NCBI RefSeq assembly: GCF_024519435.1
Contig: NZ_JALJRZ010000009.1
Span: 155,923-219,922, forward strand
From: Terrabacter sp. Ter38
Lineage (GTDB): Bacteria > Actinomycetota > Actinomycetes > Actinomycetales > Dermatophilaceae
Reading direction: 5' to 3'
Length of the DNA: 64,000 nucleotides
Shown: positions 1-10,063 of the stretch, piece after piece
Layout of the letters: each line of letters begins with the position of its first letter
How positions within the stretch are numbered: position 1 is the first letter of the stretch
Position numbers and translations under genes: made by a program
The notes under the pieces: model-generated
What the model was told of the DNA's origin: nothing
The model's database searches: none
Seen by the model: only the letters and a program-made list of their open reading frames with translations

Positions 1-787
1 CGGCCGCGATCGGCAGCAGCGCGACGACGGTCGTGTTGATCGAGCGGACGAGCGTCTGGTTGACCGCGAGGTTGGCCGCCGCGGAATACGTCATGCGCTT
101 GGTCCGGAACGCGTCCGCGGTGTTCTCGCGCACCTTGTCGAAGACGACGACGGTGTCGTAGAGCGAGTACCCGAGGATCGTGAGGAACCCGATCATCGAC
201 GACGGTGTGATCTCGAAACCGAAGAGCGCGTAGATGCCGACGGTGATGACGAGGTCGTGCAGCAGGGCCACGAGACCGGACACGGCCATCTTCCACGTGC
301 GGAAGTAGAGCGCCATGACCCCCGTCACGATGACGAGGAAGACGATGAGTCCCCGGATCGCCTGCTGGCTGACCGACTGCCCCCAGCTCGGACCGATGAG
401 GGACGCGCTGACCGCGCCCTTGTCGACGCCGAACTGCTGGGCGAGTGCGGTGCTGGCCTCGTCGGTACGGTCGGCCGCAGCCTCGGACTGCACGCGGACG
501 GTGTCCTGGCCGACGATCGTCGTGACGACGTTGCCCTCGATGCCGGCGCTGGCGATGGCGCTCTGGGCCTTCTCCTCGTAGCCCTGGCTGTTGGACACGC
601 CCTGGACGCGGAACTCCGAGCCACCGCTGAACTCGATGCCGAAGTTCAGGCCCTTGACGAAGATGCCGACGAGAGCGAGGACGATGAGCACCGCCGAGAT
701 GGCGTACCACGTCTTCTGGCGCTTGATGAACTCGATCGAGCGCTTGCCGGTGTAGAGGTCGTTGCCGACCTGGGCGAAGTTGATCAT
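1..787 (-). CDS. secF: Protein translocase subunit SecF (3' part outside window)
   Basis: SecF forms the SecDF subcomplex that uses proton motive force to pull exported proteins through SecYEG. The visible 262 codons begin MINFAQVGNDLYTG, followed by a first membrane helix, the periplasmic region with the family motif GIEFSGGSEF, and later transmembrane helices including LYDTVVVFDKVREN, a SecD/SecF signature. The C-terminus runs off the left edge. The ATG overlaps the secD stop (ATGA), so the two are translationally coupled, as usual for secD-secF. Identification is secure; only the end is unseen. Confidence 0.95.
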   Translation of the reverse strand, partial: MINFAQVGNDLYTGKRSIEFIKRQKTWYAISAVLIVLALVGIFVKGLNFGIEFSGGSEFRVQGVSNSQGYEEKAQSAIASAGIEGNVVTTIVGQDTVRVQSEAAADRTDEASTALAQQFGVDKGAVSASLIGPSWGQSVSQQAIRGLIVFLVIVTGVMALYFRTWKMAVSGLVALLHDLVITVGIYALFGFEITPSSMIGFLTILGYSLYDTVVVFDKVRENTADAFRTKRMTYSAAANLAVNQTLVRSINTTVVALLPIAA

Positions 788-2712
788 GCCTGGGCCTTCC
801 CATCGGCGACGCGGGCCGAGCCCACGGTGGCGGGCGGGCGCTGGACGCCGGGTGCCCCGAACTGGCCGCGGCCGCGGTAGCGGACCGCCTCCTTGGCGCC
901 GAGGCGCTCCGGGTCGAGACCCGACCACTTGTGGCCGCCGCCGAAGAACTTCGTGCGGGCCAGCAGCTGCACCGTGGGGTGCGTGAAGAGGATGACGACG
1001 AGCAGGTCGATGAGCGTCGTCAGTCCGAGCGTGAACGCGAAGCCTCGGACGTTGCTCGAGGCGAGGAAGTAGAGCACCCCGGCCGCGATGAAGTTGACGC
1101 CGTCGGCCGCGATGATCGTGCGGCGGGCACGCTTCCACCCGGTCTCGACGGCAGCCACGAGCGGGCGACCGTCACGCACCTCGTCGCGGATGCGCTCGAA
1201 GTAGACGATGAAGCTGTCGGCCGTGACACCGATGGCCACGATGAGACCTGTCACCCCGGCCATCGTCAGGCGGAAGCCGTGCGTCGTACCGAGGACCGTC
1301 ACCGCGAGGTAGGTGATGACGGAGGCCACGACGAGCGAGGCGACCGTGACGAGGCCGAGCGCGCGGTACTGGAGCAGCGAGTAGATGACGACGAGCAGCA
1401 GGCCGATGAAGCCGGCCAGCAGGCCGATGCGCAGCTGCTCCTCACCGAGCTGGGGCGTGATGTTGTCCTGCGTCTGCAGGGCGAAGGAGATCGGGAGGGC
1501 ACCGAACTTCAGCTGCTCGGCGAGCTGCTTGGCCGAGTCGATGGTGAACGAGCCGGTGATCGAGGCCCGACCGTCCGTGATGACGGCGCGGGCCTGCGGC
1601 GCCGTGATGACGGCCTTGTCGAGCACGACTGCGAACTGGTCGAGCGGCGGCTGGGACTGCAGGCCGTAGAGGCGCTTGGTCACGGCCGCGAACTTGGCCT
1701 TGCCGGCGTCCTTGAAGGACAGTGCGACCTCGACGATGGAGGTCGGCTGGCCGTTCGGGCCGGGCTGGTAGCCGCTCGTGGCGTCGGCGATCTCGCTACC
1801 GTCGATCTCGCTCGGGCCGAGGACGTACTTGGTGACACGGTCCTCGCCGCACGTGGCGATGGGCTGGGTCGGGTCGTCCTGGATCTTGTCGACCGCCCCG
1901 GGAGCCGAGCAGTCGAGCGCGGTGTACTCCTTGGCGACCTTCGTCGCAGCTGCGTCGGCCTTGGCCTTGTCCCAGCCGAGCCCGACGAGGCCGGTGCTCA
2001 CCTGCGTCTTGATCGCGGCCTCGGTCTGCGCGGCCGTCGGCGCGGGGGCCCCGGTGGCGGCAGACGCCGGTGTCGTCGCCGTGCCCGAGGGCGTGGCCGA
2101 CGGCGTCGGGGTCACCGGGGTCGTGGCGGCGCGCAACGCGTCCGGGACGACGCCGTTCTGGGCGGTCGCGGACGTCGAGGGCGTCGCAGTGCTCGTGGTC
2201 TTCGGCGTGCTCGTGGCCTTCGGCGTGCCCGTGCCGGTCGCGGTGCCGGAAGGAGTCGCCGTGCCGGTGGACGTCCCGGTCGGCGTGCCGCTCGGGTTGG
2301 CCTGGCTGGCATTGGGGTCGAGCGCCTGCACGTAGACGGCGCGGAAGCGCAGCTGAGAGGGCTTCTTCAGCGCGTCGAGCTGCTCGGCCGTCGGCTGGCC
2401 GGGGATCGCCACGACGATGCTGCGGCCGCCCTGCGTCGTGATCTCGGCCTCGGAGACGCCGTTGGCGTCGATGCGCTGGCGGATGATGTCGACCGCGCGG
2501 TTGACCTGGCCCTCGCTGATGGTCTCGGTGCCGTTGAGCTGGGGCTGGAGCACGAGTTCCGTGCCGCCCTCGAGGTCGAGCCCGAGGCGAGGGTTCATCG
2601 ACCCGTCTGCCCACTTCGTCAGGCCGGCGGCGAGACCGCCGAGGGCGAGGATGACGACGACGAGCGCCAGGAGGCTCCGTCTCGCCGACTTCTTGGTGGA
2701 GCTGCGTGCCAC
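784..2712 (-). CDS. secD: Protein translocase subunit SecD
   Basis: Membrane partner of SecF in Sec-dependent export. Predicted 642 aa from the GTG at 2712, chosen because a GAGGG ribosome site lies just upstream and it begins after the yajC stop (2720); an upstream in-frame start at 2754 would overlap yajC by 35 bp. One N-terminal helix is followed by the motif GLDLEGGTELVLQ, a large extracytoplasmic P1 domain and a C-terminal block of five helices (GVTADSFIVYFERIRDEV is typical). Between about residues 140 and 240 there is a Thr/Pro/Ser/Ala/Gly low-complexity insertion, common in actinobacterial SecD. Part of the yajC-secD-secF operon. Confidence 0.95.
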   Translation of the reverse strand: MARSSTKKSARRSLLALVVVILALGGLAAGLTKWADGSMNPRLGLDLEGGTELVLQPQLNGTETISEGQVNRAVDIIRQRIDANGVSEAEITTQGGRSIVVAIPGQPTAEQLDALKKPSQLRFRAVYVQALDPNASQANPSGTPTGTSTGTATPSGTATGTGTPKATSTPKTTSTATPSTSATAQNGVVPDALRAATTPVTPTPSATPSGTATTPASAATGAPAPTAAQTEAAIKTQVSTGLVGLGWDKAKADAAATKVAKEYTALDCSAPGAVDKIQDDPTQPIATCGEDRVTKYVLGPSEIDGSEIADATSGYQPGPNGQPTSIVEVALSFKDAGKAKFAAVTKRLYGLQSQPPLDQFAVVLDKAVITAPQARAVITDGRASITGSFTIDSAKQLAEQLKFGALPISFALQTQDNITPQLGEEQLRIGLLAGFIGLLLVVIYSLLQYRALGLVTVASLVVASVITYLAVTVLGTTHGFRLTMAGVTGLIVAIGVTADSFIVYFERIRDEVRDGRPLVAAVETGWKRARRTIIAADGVNFIAAGVLYFLASSNVRGFAFTLGLTTLIDLLVVILFTHPTVQLLARTKFFGGGHKWSGLDPERLGAKEAVRYRGRGQFGAPGVQRPPATVGSARVADGKAQA

Positions 2713-2719
2713 GAAACCC

Positions 2720-3082
2720 TCACTGACCGTTCTGGTGGGAACCCGGGTTCGCACCCGGCGCGTCGTCGACGGGGGCGTCGTGGGCGGGCGAACCAGCGGC
2801 TGCCGCGTCGGCGGCAGCCACGTCGCCCTGCTTCATCGCCAGGGCTCGCCGGTCGAACCGGACGGTCGTGCCCTCGGCGATCTCGAGCCACGCGCTGCTG
2901 TCGTCGAGGTGCTTGATCGTGCCGTAGATGCCCGACGAGGTGACGACCGCGTCTCCGACCTCGAGCGACGAGCTGAAGTTGCGCATCTGCTTCATCCGCT
3001 TGTTCTGGGAAAAGAACAGCCAGCCCAGCAGCAGCAGGGGCAGGGCGAAAATCAGCAACGAGAGGGCCCCGTTGTTGTTCAT
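2720..3082 (-). CDS. yajC: Preprotein translocase accessory subunit YajC
   Basis: Small single-pass membrane protein that co-purifies with SecDF. 120 aa: an N-terminal helix (residues about 5-23, LSLLIFALPLLLLGWLFF), then the YajC core with the KRMKQMRNFSSSLEVGD segment and the VVTSSGIYGTI strand, and an Ala/Asp/Pro-rich tail. It ends 8 bp before the likely secD start. It is preceded by a 5' leader of about 130 nt behind a good -10/-35 pair (3214-3242). Confidence 0.93.
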   Translation of the reverse strand: MNNNGALSLLIFALPLLLLGWLFFSQNKRMKQMRNFSSSLEVGDAVVTSSGIYGTIKHLDDSSAWLEIAEGTTVRFDRRALAMKQGDVAAADAAAAGSPAHDAPVDDAPGANPGSHQNGQ

Positions 3083-3213
3083 GTCAGCTCAGTCCTTCGT
3101 GTCTTCGTCCGGTCAGCGCGCAGGCGCGCCACGACCCGTTGATCGGGTCGGCTGTCGCGTCAACGACCGGGAGCACCGGATGGTGCCGCGGCAGCGGCGA
3201 TGGTGCCCGCAGG

Positions 3214-3242
3214 AGTCTACGTGCGCCGGTGCAGTTTGTCAG
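3214..3242 (-). promoter_or_regulatory. Predicted housekeeping promoter of yajC-secD-secF
   Basis: On the minus strand a -35 CTGACA (3242-3237) and a -10 TAGACT (3219-3214) are separated by exactly 17 nt, close to the actinobacterial sigma-70 consensus. It sits about 130 bp before the yajC start and after the end of ruvB, so the sec genes can be expressed separately from the ruv operon. Prediction from sequence only. Confidence 0.6.
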
Positions 3243-3327
3243 ACCAAGACGGAACGGTCCCGCAGCGTGCGCGGGTCACGTTTTGGTCGCGCTCGGTGCC
3301 GGTCGCGCGACCACGCCGGGCCCGGCC

Positions 3328-4460
<1,133 letters not shown>

Positions 4461-4464
<4 letters not shown>

Positions 4465-5063
4465 CGCCCGAGCTCCTGCAGGGCGGCCCGCAGGAGCGCC
4501 GACACCCCGGCGCCGTCGGCCGCGAGCGGTGCGATCTTGTCGAGCGCGTCGTCGGCCTGGCGCAGGGTCCAGCCGAGTCCGACGAGCGCCTCGCGGACCT
4601 GCTCGCGCCACGCCTCGCCGGTGTCGAGGTGGATCGGGTCGCTGTGGCCGGCCGAACCTGGCAGGGCGCCGAGCTTGTCCTTGAGCTCGAGAACCATCCG
4701 CTCCGCGCCCTTCTTGCCGATGCCCGGGACCTTGGTCAGCGCGACGAGGTCGCCCGTGCCCAACGCGACCCGGACGGCGTCGGGCGAGTGGACGGCGAGC
4801 ACGGCCAGGGCGAGGCGGGGCCCGACCCCCGAGACCGTCTGGACGGTCTCGAAGACGTGCTTCTCGTCGTCGGTGGCGAAGCCGTAGAGGGTCAGCGAGT
4901 CCTCGCGGACGACGAGACTGGTGGCCAGCTCGGTGGGCTGCCCCAGGCGCACGGACGTCGCCGTGGCCGGGGTGGTGTGGACGAGCATGCCGACACCACC
5001 GACGCCGACCACGACGGAGTCGAGGCCGACCTTGAGGACGGTGCCGGAGAGCGAGGCGATCAT
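4461..5063 (-). CDS. ruvA: Holliday junction DNA helicase subunit RuvA
   Basis: Tetrameric junction-binding protein that loads RuvB. 200 aa, normal length: N-terminal OB-fold ([13 protein letters not shown]), tandem helix-hairpin-helix motifs ([13 protein letters not shown] and [16 protein letters not shown]), a flexible linker and the C-terminal RuvB-binding UBA-like domain ([19 protein letters not shown]). Start and stop overlap ruvC and ruvB by 4 bp each, so all three are translationally coupled. Confidence 0.97.
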
Positions 5064-5716
5064 CGGGGCTGGGCTCCAGGGTGGGGTCGGGCGGTCTGGC
5101 CGGTGCGGGCGGGCTGGGTGGTCGCGGCGCGCAAGCGCTGCACGGGCGGGACGGCTCCCGGTGGGACCCGACGGGGTATGCCGCTCCCCCGGCTGCCCGT
5201 GCGCGCCAGCACCTCGAGCCGCGCCTCCTCGAGTCGGCTCTGCGTGCCGCCACGCCAGACGTGGCAGATCGCCAGGGCGAGCGCGTCGGCGGCGTCGGCG
5301 GGCTTGGGCGGGGTGTCGAGCCCGAGGAGCCGGGTCACCATCGTCGTCACCTGCGCCTTGTCGGCGCGTCCGTTGCCGCTGACCGCGGCCTTGACCTCGG
5401 TGGGTGTGTGGAGGGTGACGGGCAGGCCGAGCCGCTCGGCCATGATCATGACGATGCCGGTCACCTGGGCGGTGCCCATCACGGTAGAGACGTTGGTGTC
5501 GGCGAAGACGCGCTCGATGGCCACGGCCTCGGGACGGTGCCGCGAGAACCACTGGCGCATCTCGTCCTCGACGGCGACGAGGCGCTTCGGGGTCGGGTCC
5601 CCGGACGGGGTGCGGATGACCCCGACCTCGACGAGCGAGAGCTTGCGCCCCGGGACTCCGTCGACGACGCCGACACCGCAGCGGGTGAGCCCGGGGTCGA
5701 CCGCGAGGACGCGCAC
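5060..5716 (-). CDS. ruvC: Holliday junction resolvase RuvC
   Basis: RNase H-fold endonuclease that cuts Holliday junctions. 218 aa starting at GTG 5716 ([14 protein letters not shown]) with GGGAGG about 7 nt upstream; an ATG 5 nt further upstream is out of frame. The acidic catalytic residues are visible: Asp in LAVDPG, Glu in AIERVF, and the paired Asp in DAADALALA. The last about 40 residues (Pro/Arg-rich) extend past the usual end and are lineage-specific. A perfect LexA box lies 36 bp upstream, so the operon is probably SOS-induced. Confidence 0.96.
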   Translation of the reverse strand: MRVLAVDPGLTRCGVGVVDGVPGRKLSLVEVGVIRTPSGDPTPKRLVAVEDEMRQWFSRHRPEAVAIERVFADTNVSTVMGTAQVTGIVMIMAERLGLPVTLHTPTEVKAAVSGNGRADKAQVTTMVTRLLGLDTPPKPADAADALALAICHVWRGGTQSRLEEARLEVLARTGSRGSGIPRRVPPGAVPPVQRLRAATTQPARTGQTARPHPGAQPR

Positions 5717-5751
5717 GGCATACCTCCCTGGGGCGTGGGGCTCTGGACGAT

Positions 5752-5767
5752 CCGAACAGGTGTTCGG
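5752..5767. promoter_or_regulatory. LexA operator (SOS box) of ruvCAB
   Basis: The sequence CCGAACAGGTGTTCGG contains CGAAC-N4-GTTCG, the consensus recognised by LexA in Mycobacterium and other Gram-positive bacteria, with perfect dyad symmetry extended by one base on each side. It lies 36 bp before the ruvC GTG. In mycobacteria ruvCAB is a known SOS regulon member. The palindrome is seen; the regulation is inferred. Confidence 0.85.
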
Positions 5768-5799
5768 GACCACGCTAACGGGCCTCCCCCGAAAGGGCG

Positions 5800-5827
5800 G
5801 GAGGCACGCCGGTCCCGGCGTGCCTCC
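5800..5827 (-). terminator. Stem-loop terminator after yebC
   Basis: Perfect 12-bp inverted repeat (GGAGGCACGCCG with its complement, 4-nt loop) located 36 bp beyond the yebC stop. No U-tract follows, which is common in high-GC actinobacteria. It separates pdxT-yebC from the SOS-controlled ruv operon. Confidence 0.6.
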
Positions 5828-5862
5828 TCGTCGAACCTCGGGCGCAGGACCCCTCGGCGCGG

Positions 5863-6624
5863 TCAGTCCTCCTCGTCGTCGAGCTGCGCGAGGACGTCGT
5901 CGGGGATGTCGCCGTTGGCGAAGACGTTCTGCACGTCGTCGCTGTCCTCGAGGGCCTCGATGACGCGGATCATCTTCTTCGCCCCGTCGAGGTCGAGCGG
6001 GACCTGGAGGTTGGGGACGAACGACGCCTCGGCCGACTCGTAGTCGATCCCGGCGTCCTGGATCGCCTTGCGGACCGCGACGAAGTCGGTGGCCTCGGAG
6101 ATGATCTCCCACGTGTCACCGTTGTCGTTGACCTCCTCGGCACCCGCCTCGAGCACGACCTCGAGGATGTCGTCCTCGGACCCGGCGTCCTTGAGGACGG
6201 TCACGACGCCCTTGCGGTTGAAGACGTAGGACACCGAGCCCGGGTCGGCGAGCTGGCCGCCGTTGCGGGTCAGCGCCGTACGCACCTCGGCGGCAGCCCG
6301 GTTGCGGTTGTCGGTGAGGCACTCGATGAGCACCGCGACGCCGTTGGGGGCGTAGCCCTCGTACATGATCGTCTGCCAGTCGGCAGCGCCCGCCTCGGCA
6401 CCCGAGGCGCGCTTGACGGCGCGGTCGATGTTGTCGTTGGGCACCGACGTCTTCTTGGCCTTCTGGATGGCGTCGTAGAGCGTCGGGTTGCCGGCGGGGT
6501 CGGCGCCGCCCTGGCGGGCCGCGACCTCGATGTTCTTGATGAGCTTGGCGAAGAGCTTGCCGCGCTTGGCGTCCTTGGCCGCCTTTTGGTGCTTCGTGGT
6601 GGCCCATTTGGAGTGGCCGCTCAT
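5863..6624 (-). CDS. YebC/PmpR family transcription and translation factor
   Basis: 253 aa with the universal N-terminus [18 protein letters not shown] and the internal [19 protein letters not shown] signature; full length for the family. Family members are described as DNA-binding regulators, and more recently as factors relieving ribosome stalling; which role applies here cannot be read from sequence. The ATG overlaps the pdxT stop (ATGA). Position between pdxT and ruvC is conserved in actinobacteria (Rv2603c equivalent). Confidence 0.95.
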   Translation of the reverse strand: MSGHSKWATTKHQKAAKDAKRGKLFAKLIKNIEVAARQGGADPAGNPTLYDAIQKAKKTSVPNDNIDRAVKRASGAEAGAADWQTIMYEGYAPNGVAVLIECLTDNRNRAAAEVRTALTRNGGQLADPGSVSYVFNRKGVVTVLKDAGSEDDILEVVLEAGAEEVNDNGDTWEIISEATDFVAVRKAIQDAGIDYESAEASFVPNLQVPLDLDGAKKMIRVIEALEDSDDVQNVFANGDIPDDVLAQLDDEED

Positions 6625-7394
6625 GCAGTGTCCTCGCGTTCCGGTGACTGGCGTGCACCCGACTGCTGGAGTCGGTGCGCTCTGACGATCGAGACGAACT
6701 CGGCGTGGATCCGGCGGTCGGCCCCCACCTCGGGGTGGAAGGACGTGGCCATGAGGTTGCCCTGCCGGACCGCGACGATCCTACCGGCGGCCGGGCCCTC
6801 GCTCACGCGCGCGAGCACCTCCACCCCCGGGCCCGCCTGCTCCACCCACGGCGCGCGGATGAAGACGGCGTGCACCGTGCCCGTCGTCCCCGGGAGCGCC
6901 GCGTCGCTCCAGGCGTAGTCGAGGTCCTGCTCGAAGGAGTCGACCTGACGTCCGAATGCATTGCGGCGCACCGTGATGTCGAGACCCCCGAGCGTCTGCT
7001 GGTCGGGGCGGGCGTCGGCGATGCGGTCGGCCAGCATGATCATCCCGGCGCACGAGCCGTAGGCCGGCATGCCCTCGGCGATGCGCCGCAGCAGGGGCTC
7101 GCGAAGGTCGAAGGCGCGGACGAGCTTGTCCATGACCGTCGACTCGCCGCCGGGGATGACGAGGCCGTCGATGGCCTCGACCTCGGCCGGACGCCGGACC
7201 GTGACGCCCTCGGCGCCGAGCGCGGTGAGGGCGGCGAGGTGCTCCCGGACGTCGCCCTGGACCGCGAGGACGCCGATGCGCGGCACGCCGACGGCGTCGG
7301 CGCGACGATCGGCGGAACTGTCGCCAGAGTGGTCGCCAGAGTGGTCGCCAGAGGGGTCGGCGGTCGTGCCGGTGATGGTGCTGATGGTGCTCAC
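6621..7394 (-). CDS. pdxT: Pyridoxal 5'-phosphate synthase glutaminase subunit PdxT
   Basis: Class I glutaminase that feeds ammonia to PdxS for de novo PLP synthesis. The core starts at [15 protein letters not shown]; the nucleophile Cys is in [10 protein letters not shown] and the His-Glu pair in SFHPEVG, so the triad is intact. The start is uncertain: GTG 7394 gives 257 aa with about 38 residues before the conserved core, including an Asp-His-Ser-Gly tandem repeat encoded by near-identical 12-bp units (about 7320-7356). A shorter start may be used. It is unusually separated from pdxS by two unrelated genes. Confidence 0.93.
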   Translation of the reverse strand: MSTISTITGTTADPSGDHSGDHSGDSSADRRADAVGVPRIGVLAVQGDVREHLAALTALGAEGVTVRRPAEVEAIDGLVIPGGESTVMDKLVRAFDLREPLLRRIAEGMPAYGSCAGMIMLADRIADARPDQQTLGGLDITVRRNAFGRQVDSFEQDLDYAWSDAALPGTTGTVHAVFIRAPWVEQAGPGVEVLARVSEGPAAGRIVAVRQGNLMATSFHPEVGADRRIHAEFVSIVRAHRLQQSGARQSPEREDTA

Positions 7395-7485
7395 CGGGTC
7401 AGCGTAGAGCGCTCGCCGTGACCGTCGCGCCACGGGTCGGGGCCCTGAGAACCGTCTCGGATACCAGACGTCCGCGGAGGCGGCC

Positions 7486-7514
7486 CTGACGTCGACACGT
7501 TGCCACCGGATACG
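7486..7514 (+). promoter_or_regulatory. Predicted promoter of kynU (leaderless transcript)
   Basis: CTGACG (7486-7491) and GATACG (7509-7514) are spaced by 17 nt. The -10 ends 8 nt before the kynU ATG, and no ribosome-binding site is visible, so transcription would begin at or next to the start codon. Leaderless mRNAs are common in actinobacteria. Confidence 0.45.
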
Positions 7515-7522
7515 TTTCGGCC

Positions 7523-8776
7523 ATGACGACGGTGCACACCCACGACGACCTGACCGCCCGCGCCGAGCAGGCCGATGCCACCTCCCCCCTCCGGAGCACC
7601 CGCGGCCTCTTCACACTCCCCGACGACGTCATCTACCTCGACGGCAACTCGCTCGGGGCCCTGCCGAGCGCCGTGCCGGCCGTCGTCGACGACGTGATGC
7701 ACCGCCAGTGGGGTGAGCGCCTGATCCGCTCGTGGAACGAGGCCGACTGGTGGGGCGCCCAGACCCGCGTCGGCGACCTCGTCGGCCGACTCGTCGGTGC
7801 CGCTCCCGGGCAGGTGGTCGTGACCGATTCGACGTCGGTCAACCTGTTCAAGGCGGTCATCGGCGCCGGACGCCTGCGACCCGGACGCACCGTCGTGCTC
7901 ACCGACCCCGACTCGTTCCCGACCGACCTCTACATGACCGAGTCCGCGGCCGAGCTGGCCGGCCTGGAGGTGCGCCGGGTCCACCCGCGTGACGCCGTGG
8001 GCGCCATCGCCGAGGTCGGTGACAGCCTCGCGCTCGCCTCCTACTCGAGCGTCGACTACCGCACGGGCGAGCTCTGGGACCTGCGCGCGATCACCGCGGC
8101 TGCCCACGCCGTGGGCGCCCTGGCCTGCTGGGACCTCTGCCACTCCGCCGGAGTCGTCGACGTCGACCTCGACGAAGGTCGTGCGGACCTCGCCGTCGGG
8201 TGCGGCTACAAGTACCTGAACGGGGGCCCGGGTGCACCCGCCTTCCTCTACGTGGCGACCCGCCACCAGGACGACTTCGAGCAGCCCCTCACCGGCTGGC
8301 AGGGGCACGCCCACCCCTTCGAGATGCGTCCGGACTACGAGCCTGCGCCCGGCATCACCCGGGCCAGGGTCGGGACCCCGCCCCTGCTGTCGGTGCTCGC
8401 GCTCGAGGCCGCGCTCACGGCATACGACGGCCTCTCCCCCGCCGACGTCCGGGCGGCGTCGCTCTCGGTGACTGGTACGTTCATCGACGCTCTCGACGCG
8501 CTCGGGGTCGACCTCCCGCTGGCGACGCCGCGCGAGCCGGAGCGCCGGGGGTCGCAGGTCTCGCTGCGCCACCCGCAGGCCTTCGCCGTCGTGCAGGCGC
8601 TCATCGCCCGCGGCGTCATCGGTGACTTCCGCGAGCCGGACATCATCCGTCTCGGCTTCGCGCCCCTCTACGTCACCCACGTGGACGCGGTGCGGGCCGC
8701 GGTGCACGTCAAGGAGGTCCTCGACGGGCGCGAGTTCGAGCGCCCTGAGTTCGCGGAGCGCGGCGCCGTCACCTGA
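7523..8776 (+). CDS. kynU: Kynureninase
   Basis: PLP-dependent fold-type I enzyme that cleaves L-kynurenine to anthranilate and alanine in tryptophan degradation. 417 aa, normal length. Markers: [11 protein letters not shown] near residue 38, [15 protein letters not shown] about 203, and the PLP lysine in [13 protein letters not shown] (Lys230). It is divergent from pdxT and inserted between pdxT and pdxS. No other kynurenine-pathway gene is in the window. No Shine-Dalgarno sequence is seen; see the predicted leaderless promoter. Confidence 0.95.
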   Translation: MTTVHTHDDLTARAEQADATSPLRSTRGLFTLPDDVIYLDGNSLGALPSAVPAVVDDVMHRQWGERLIRSWNEADWWGAQTRVGDLVGRLVGAAPGQVVVTDSTSVNLFKAVIGAGRLRPGRTVVLTDPDSFPTDLYMTESAAELAGLEVRRVHPRDAVGAIAEVGDSLALASYSSVDYRTGELWDLRAITAAAHAVGALACWDLCHSAGVVDVDLDEGRADLAVGCGYKYLNGGPGAPAFLYVATRHQDDFEQPLTGWQGHAHPFEMRPDYEPAPGITRARVGTPPLLSVLALEAALTAYDGLSPADVRAASLSVTGTFIDALDALGVDLPLATPREPERRGSQVSLRHPQAFAVVQALIARGVIGDFREPDIIRLGFAPLYVTHVDAVRAAVHVKEVLDGREFERPEFAERGAVT

Positions 8777-8789
8777 GTCGTCCCCTCCC

Positions 8790-8860
8790 GCAACACACCG
8801 AGATGGTTCCGGCTCACCGGGATCGGGAGCCGGTGGGCTGTGACCTGCTCGGTGTGTTGC
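8790..8860. terminator. Composite bidirectional terminator between convergent genes
   Basis: A perfect 13-bp inverted repeat (GCAACACACCGAG at 8790-8802 and its complement at 8848-8860) encloses a second stem (CCGGCTC 8809-8815 with GAGCCGG 8827-8833). It occupies nearly the whole gap between the convergent kynU and DUF4037-like genes, the expected place for a shared terminator. Confidence 0.55.
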
Positions 8861-8873
8861 CAGGGTGTGCAGG

Positions 8874-9894
8874 TCACGGTGACGGCCGGCGGCGACCGGA
8901 CCTGGTGAGGACGTCGACGTTGTCGCTCCACTGCTCGGCCGAGCCCACGCCTCGCGGCAGCGCCCGCACGGCCGGGTCCTCGACGCTCTTCTCCAGCACG
9001 ACGATCACGGCCTCGCGCACACCGCGGTAGGGCCGGTCCCAGAACGGCTCGACGGGGTCGTCGACGGTCGGCAGCCCCGCGCCCTCCTGCATCCGGTTCA
9101 GTGCCCGGAGCCCTGCGACCAGACCCGCCTCGCGCTCTCGCCAACCGTCGGCCGCCACCGCGGCGTGCAGCGCCTCCGCCGCCGCACCTGAGCGGGGCAG
9201 GCGGGTCAAGCTCGTGCCGAGCCACTTGGCGTAGGGCGGCCACCGGCGCTCGAGCAGGTGGCCGAGGTGCATCGCGATCCCGGCCAGCCGCGCCGCGACC
9301 ACACGCGAGCCGAGGTCGTCGCCGCGCTCCGCCGTCCGCCCGACGAACGGCAGCTCCTGCGCGAGCCGGGCCCAGTCGGTCGCGACGACGTGCCGCCAGA
9401 CGTCGTGGGGATACCACTGGAGCCGACGGCGTATGCCGTCCAGCTCGCCCCACGTCGTCGACGAACACCTCTCCGCCGGTGACCTCGAGGACGGCCTGGC
9501 CCGTCAGGGACAGCCAGTCGTCCACCGTCAGGTCGTGGGTGGGGTCGATGCCGAGGCGCGAGACGGCGAGGTCGCGGGCCGTCTCGACCTGCACCCGATG
9601 GCGCACGGCCGGGTCCCACGTCGTGGCGAACCGGGTGGGGTGGCCGGCGAACGACTCGGGCAGCCGCTCGGCGAGGTGGTCGTCGACGTCGGCGACGAGA
9701 CCGTCCGGGACGAGGAGGTTGAGCCGCAGGCCCCAGTCGTGGTCGCGCGACATCGCGTCGTCGAGCCCGAGGACGTCGGACCCGCTCCCGAGACGCGCTG
9801 CGGCACAAGGCATCCCGGGCCAGTGGTCACGCACGAGGGGCTCGACGACCTCCTCGAAGTAGTTCCGCGACAGCTCCGCTCCGGTGGCGCTCAC
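8874..9894 (-). pseudogene. DUF4037-like nucleotidyltransferase-fold protein, single-base frameshift
   Basis: Reading from GTG 9894 the product begins VSATGAELSRNYFEEV, has the nucleotidyltransferase-like core (RLGSGSDVLGLDDAMSRDHD) and continues to EVFVDDVG. Removing one G from the run at 9448-9451 joins this to the second frame, which reads ELDGIRRRLQWYPHDVWRHV and continues without interruption to the stop at 8874 (about 339 aa in total). Both halves fit one protein in order, so one extra base breaks it. It may be a true pseudogene or a homopolymer sequencing error. Family assignment is from memory of DUF4037 proteins; the function is unknown. Confidence 0.7.
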
Positions 9895-10063
9895 GCACCC
9901 GATCGTGCCAGCCCGGGCACCCGGACGGAGGCGCCGTGTGCAGTGCTTGGTGCCATGGTCCCGACGATCGCACACGGCGCGAGTCGCCGGCCACGGACGC
10001 GTATGCCGCCGCGCCCGGTGGGGCACGGCGGCACACGTCAGCGTGGAGCTGGGAGTGCGGAGG

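Noticed and set aside
931..2916. Very long plus-strand open frame opposite secD and yajC
   Set aside because: It is antisense to secD, whose motifs are clear, and its own translation is Arg/Glu/Asp/Gly-rich with no domain. Such frames are expected in high-GC DNA.
3285..3312. Inverted repeat GGTCGCGC/GCGCGACC as the ruvB terminator
   Set aside because: Only 8 bp, no U-tract on the minus strand and a run of A follows; too weak to call.
5717..5721. ATG just upstream of ruvC as its start
   Set aside because: It is in another frame from VRVLAVDPG; the in-frame GTG at 5716 has the GGGAGG site.
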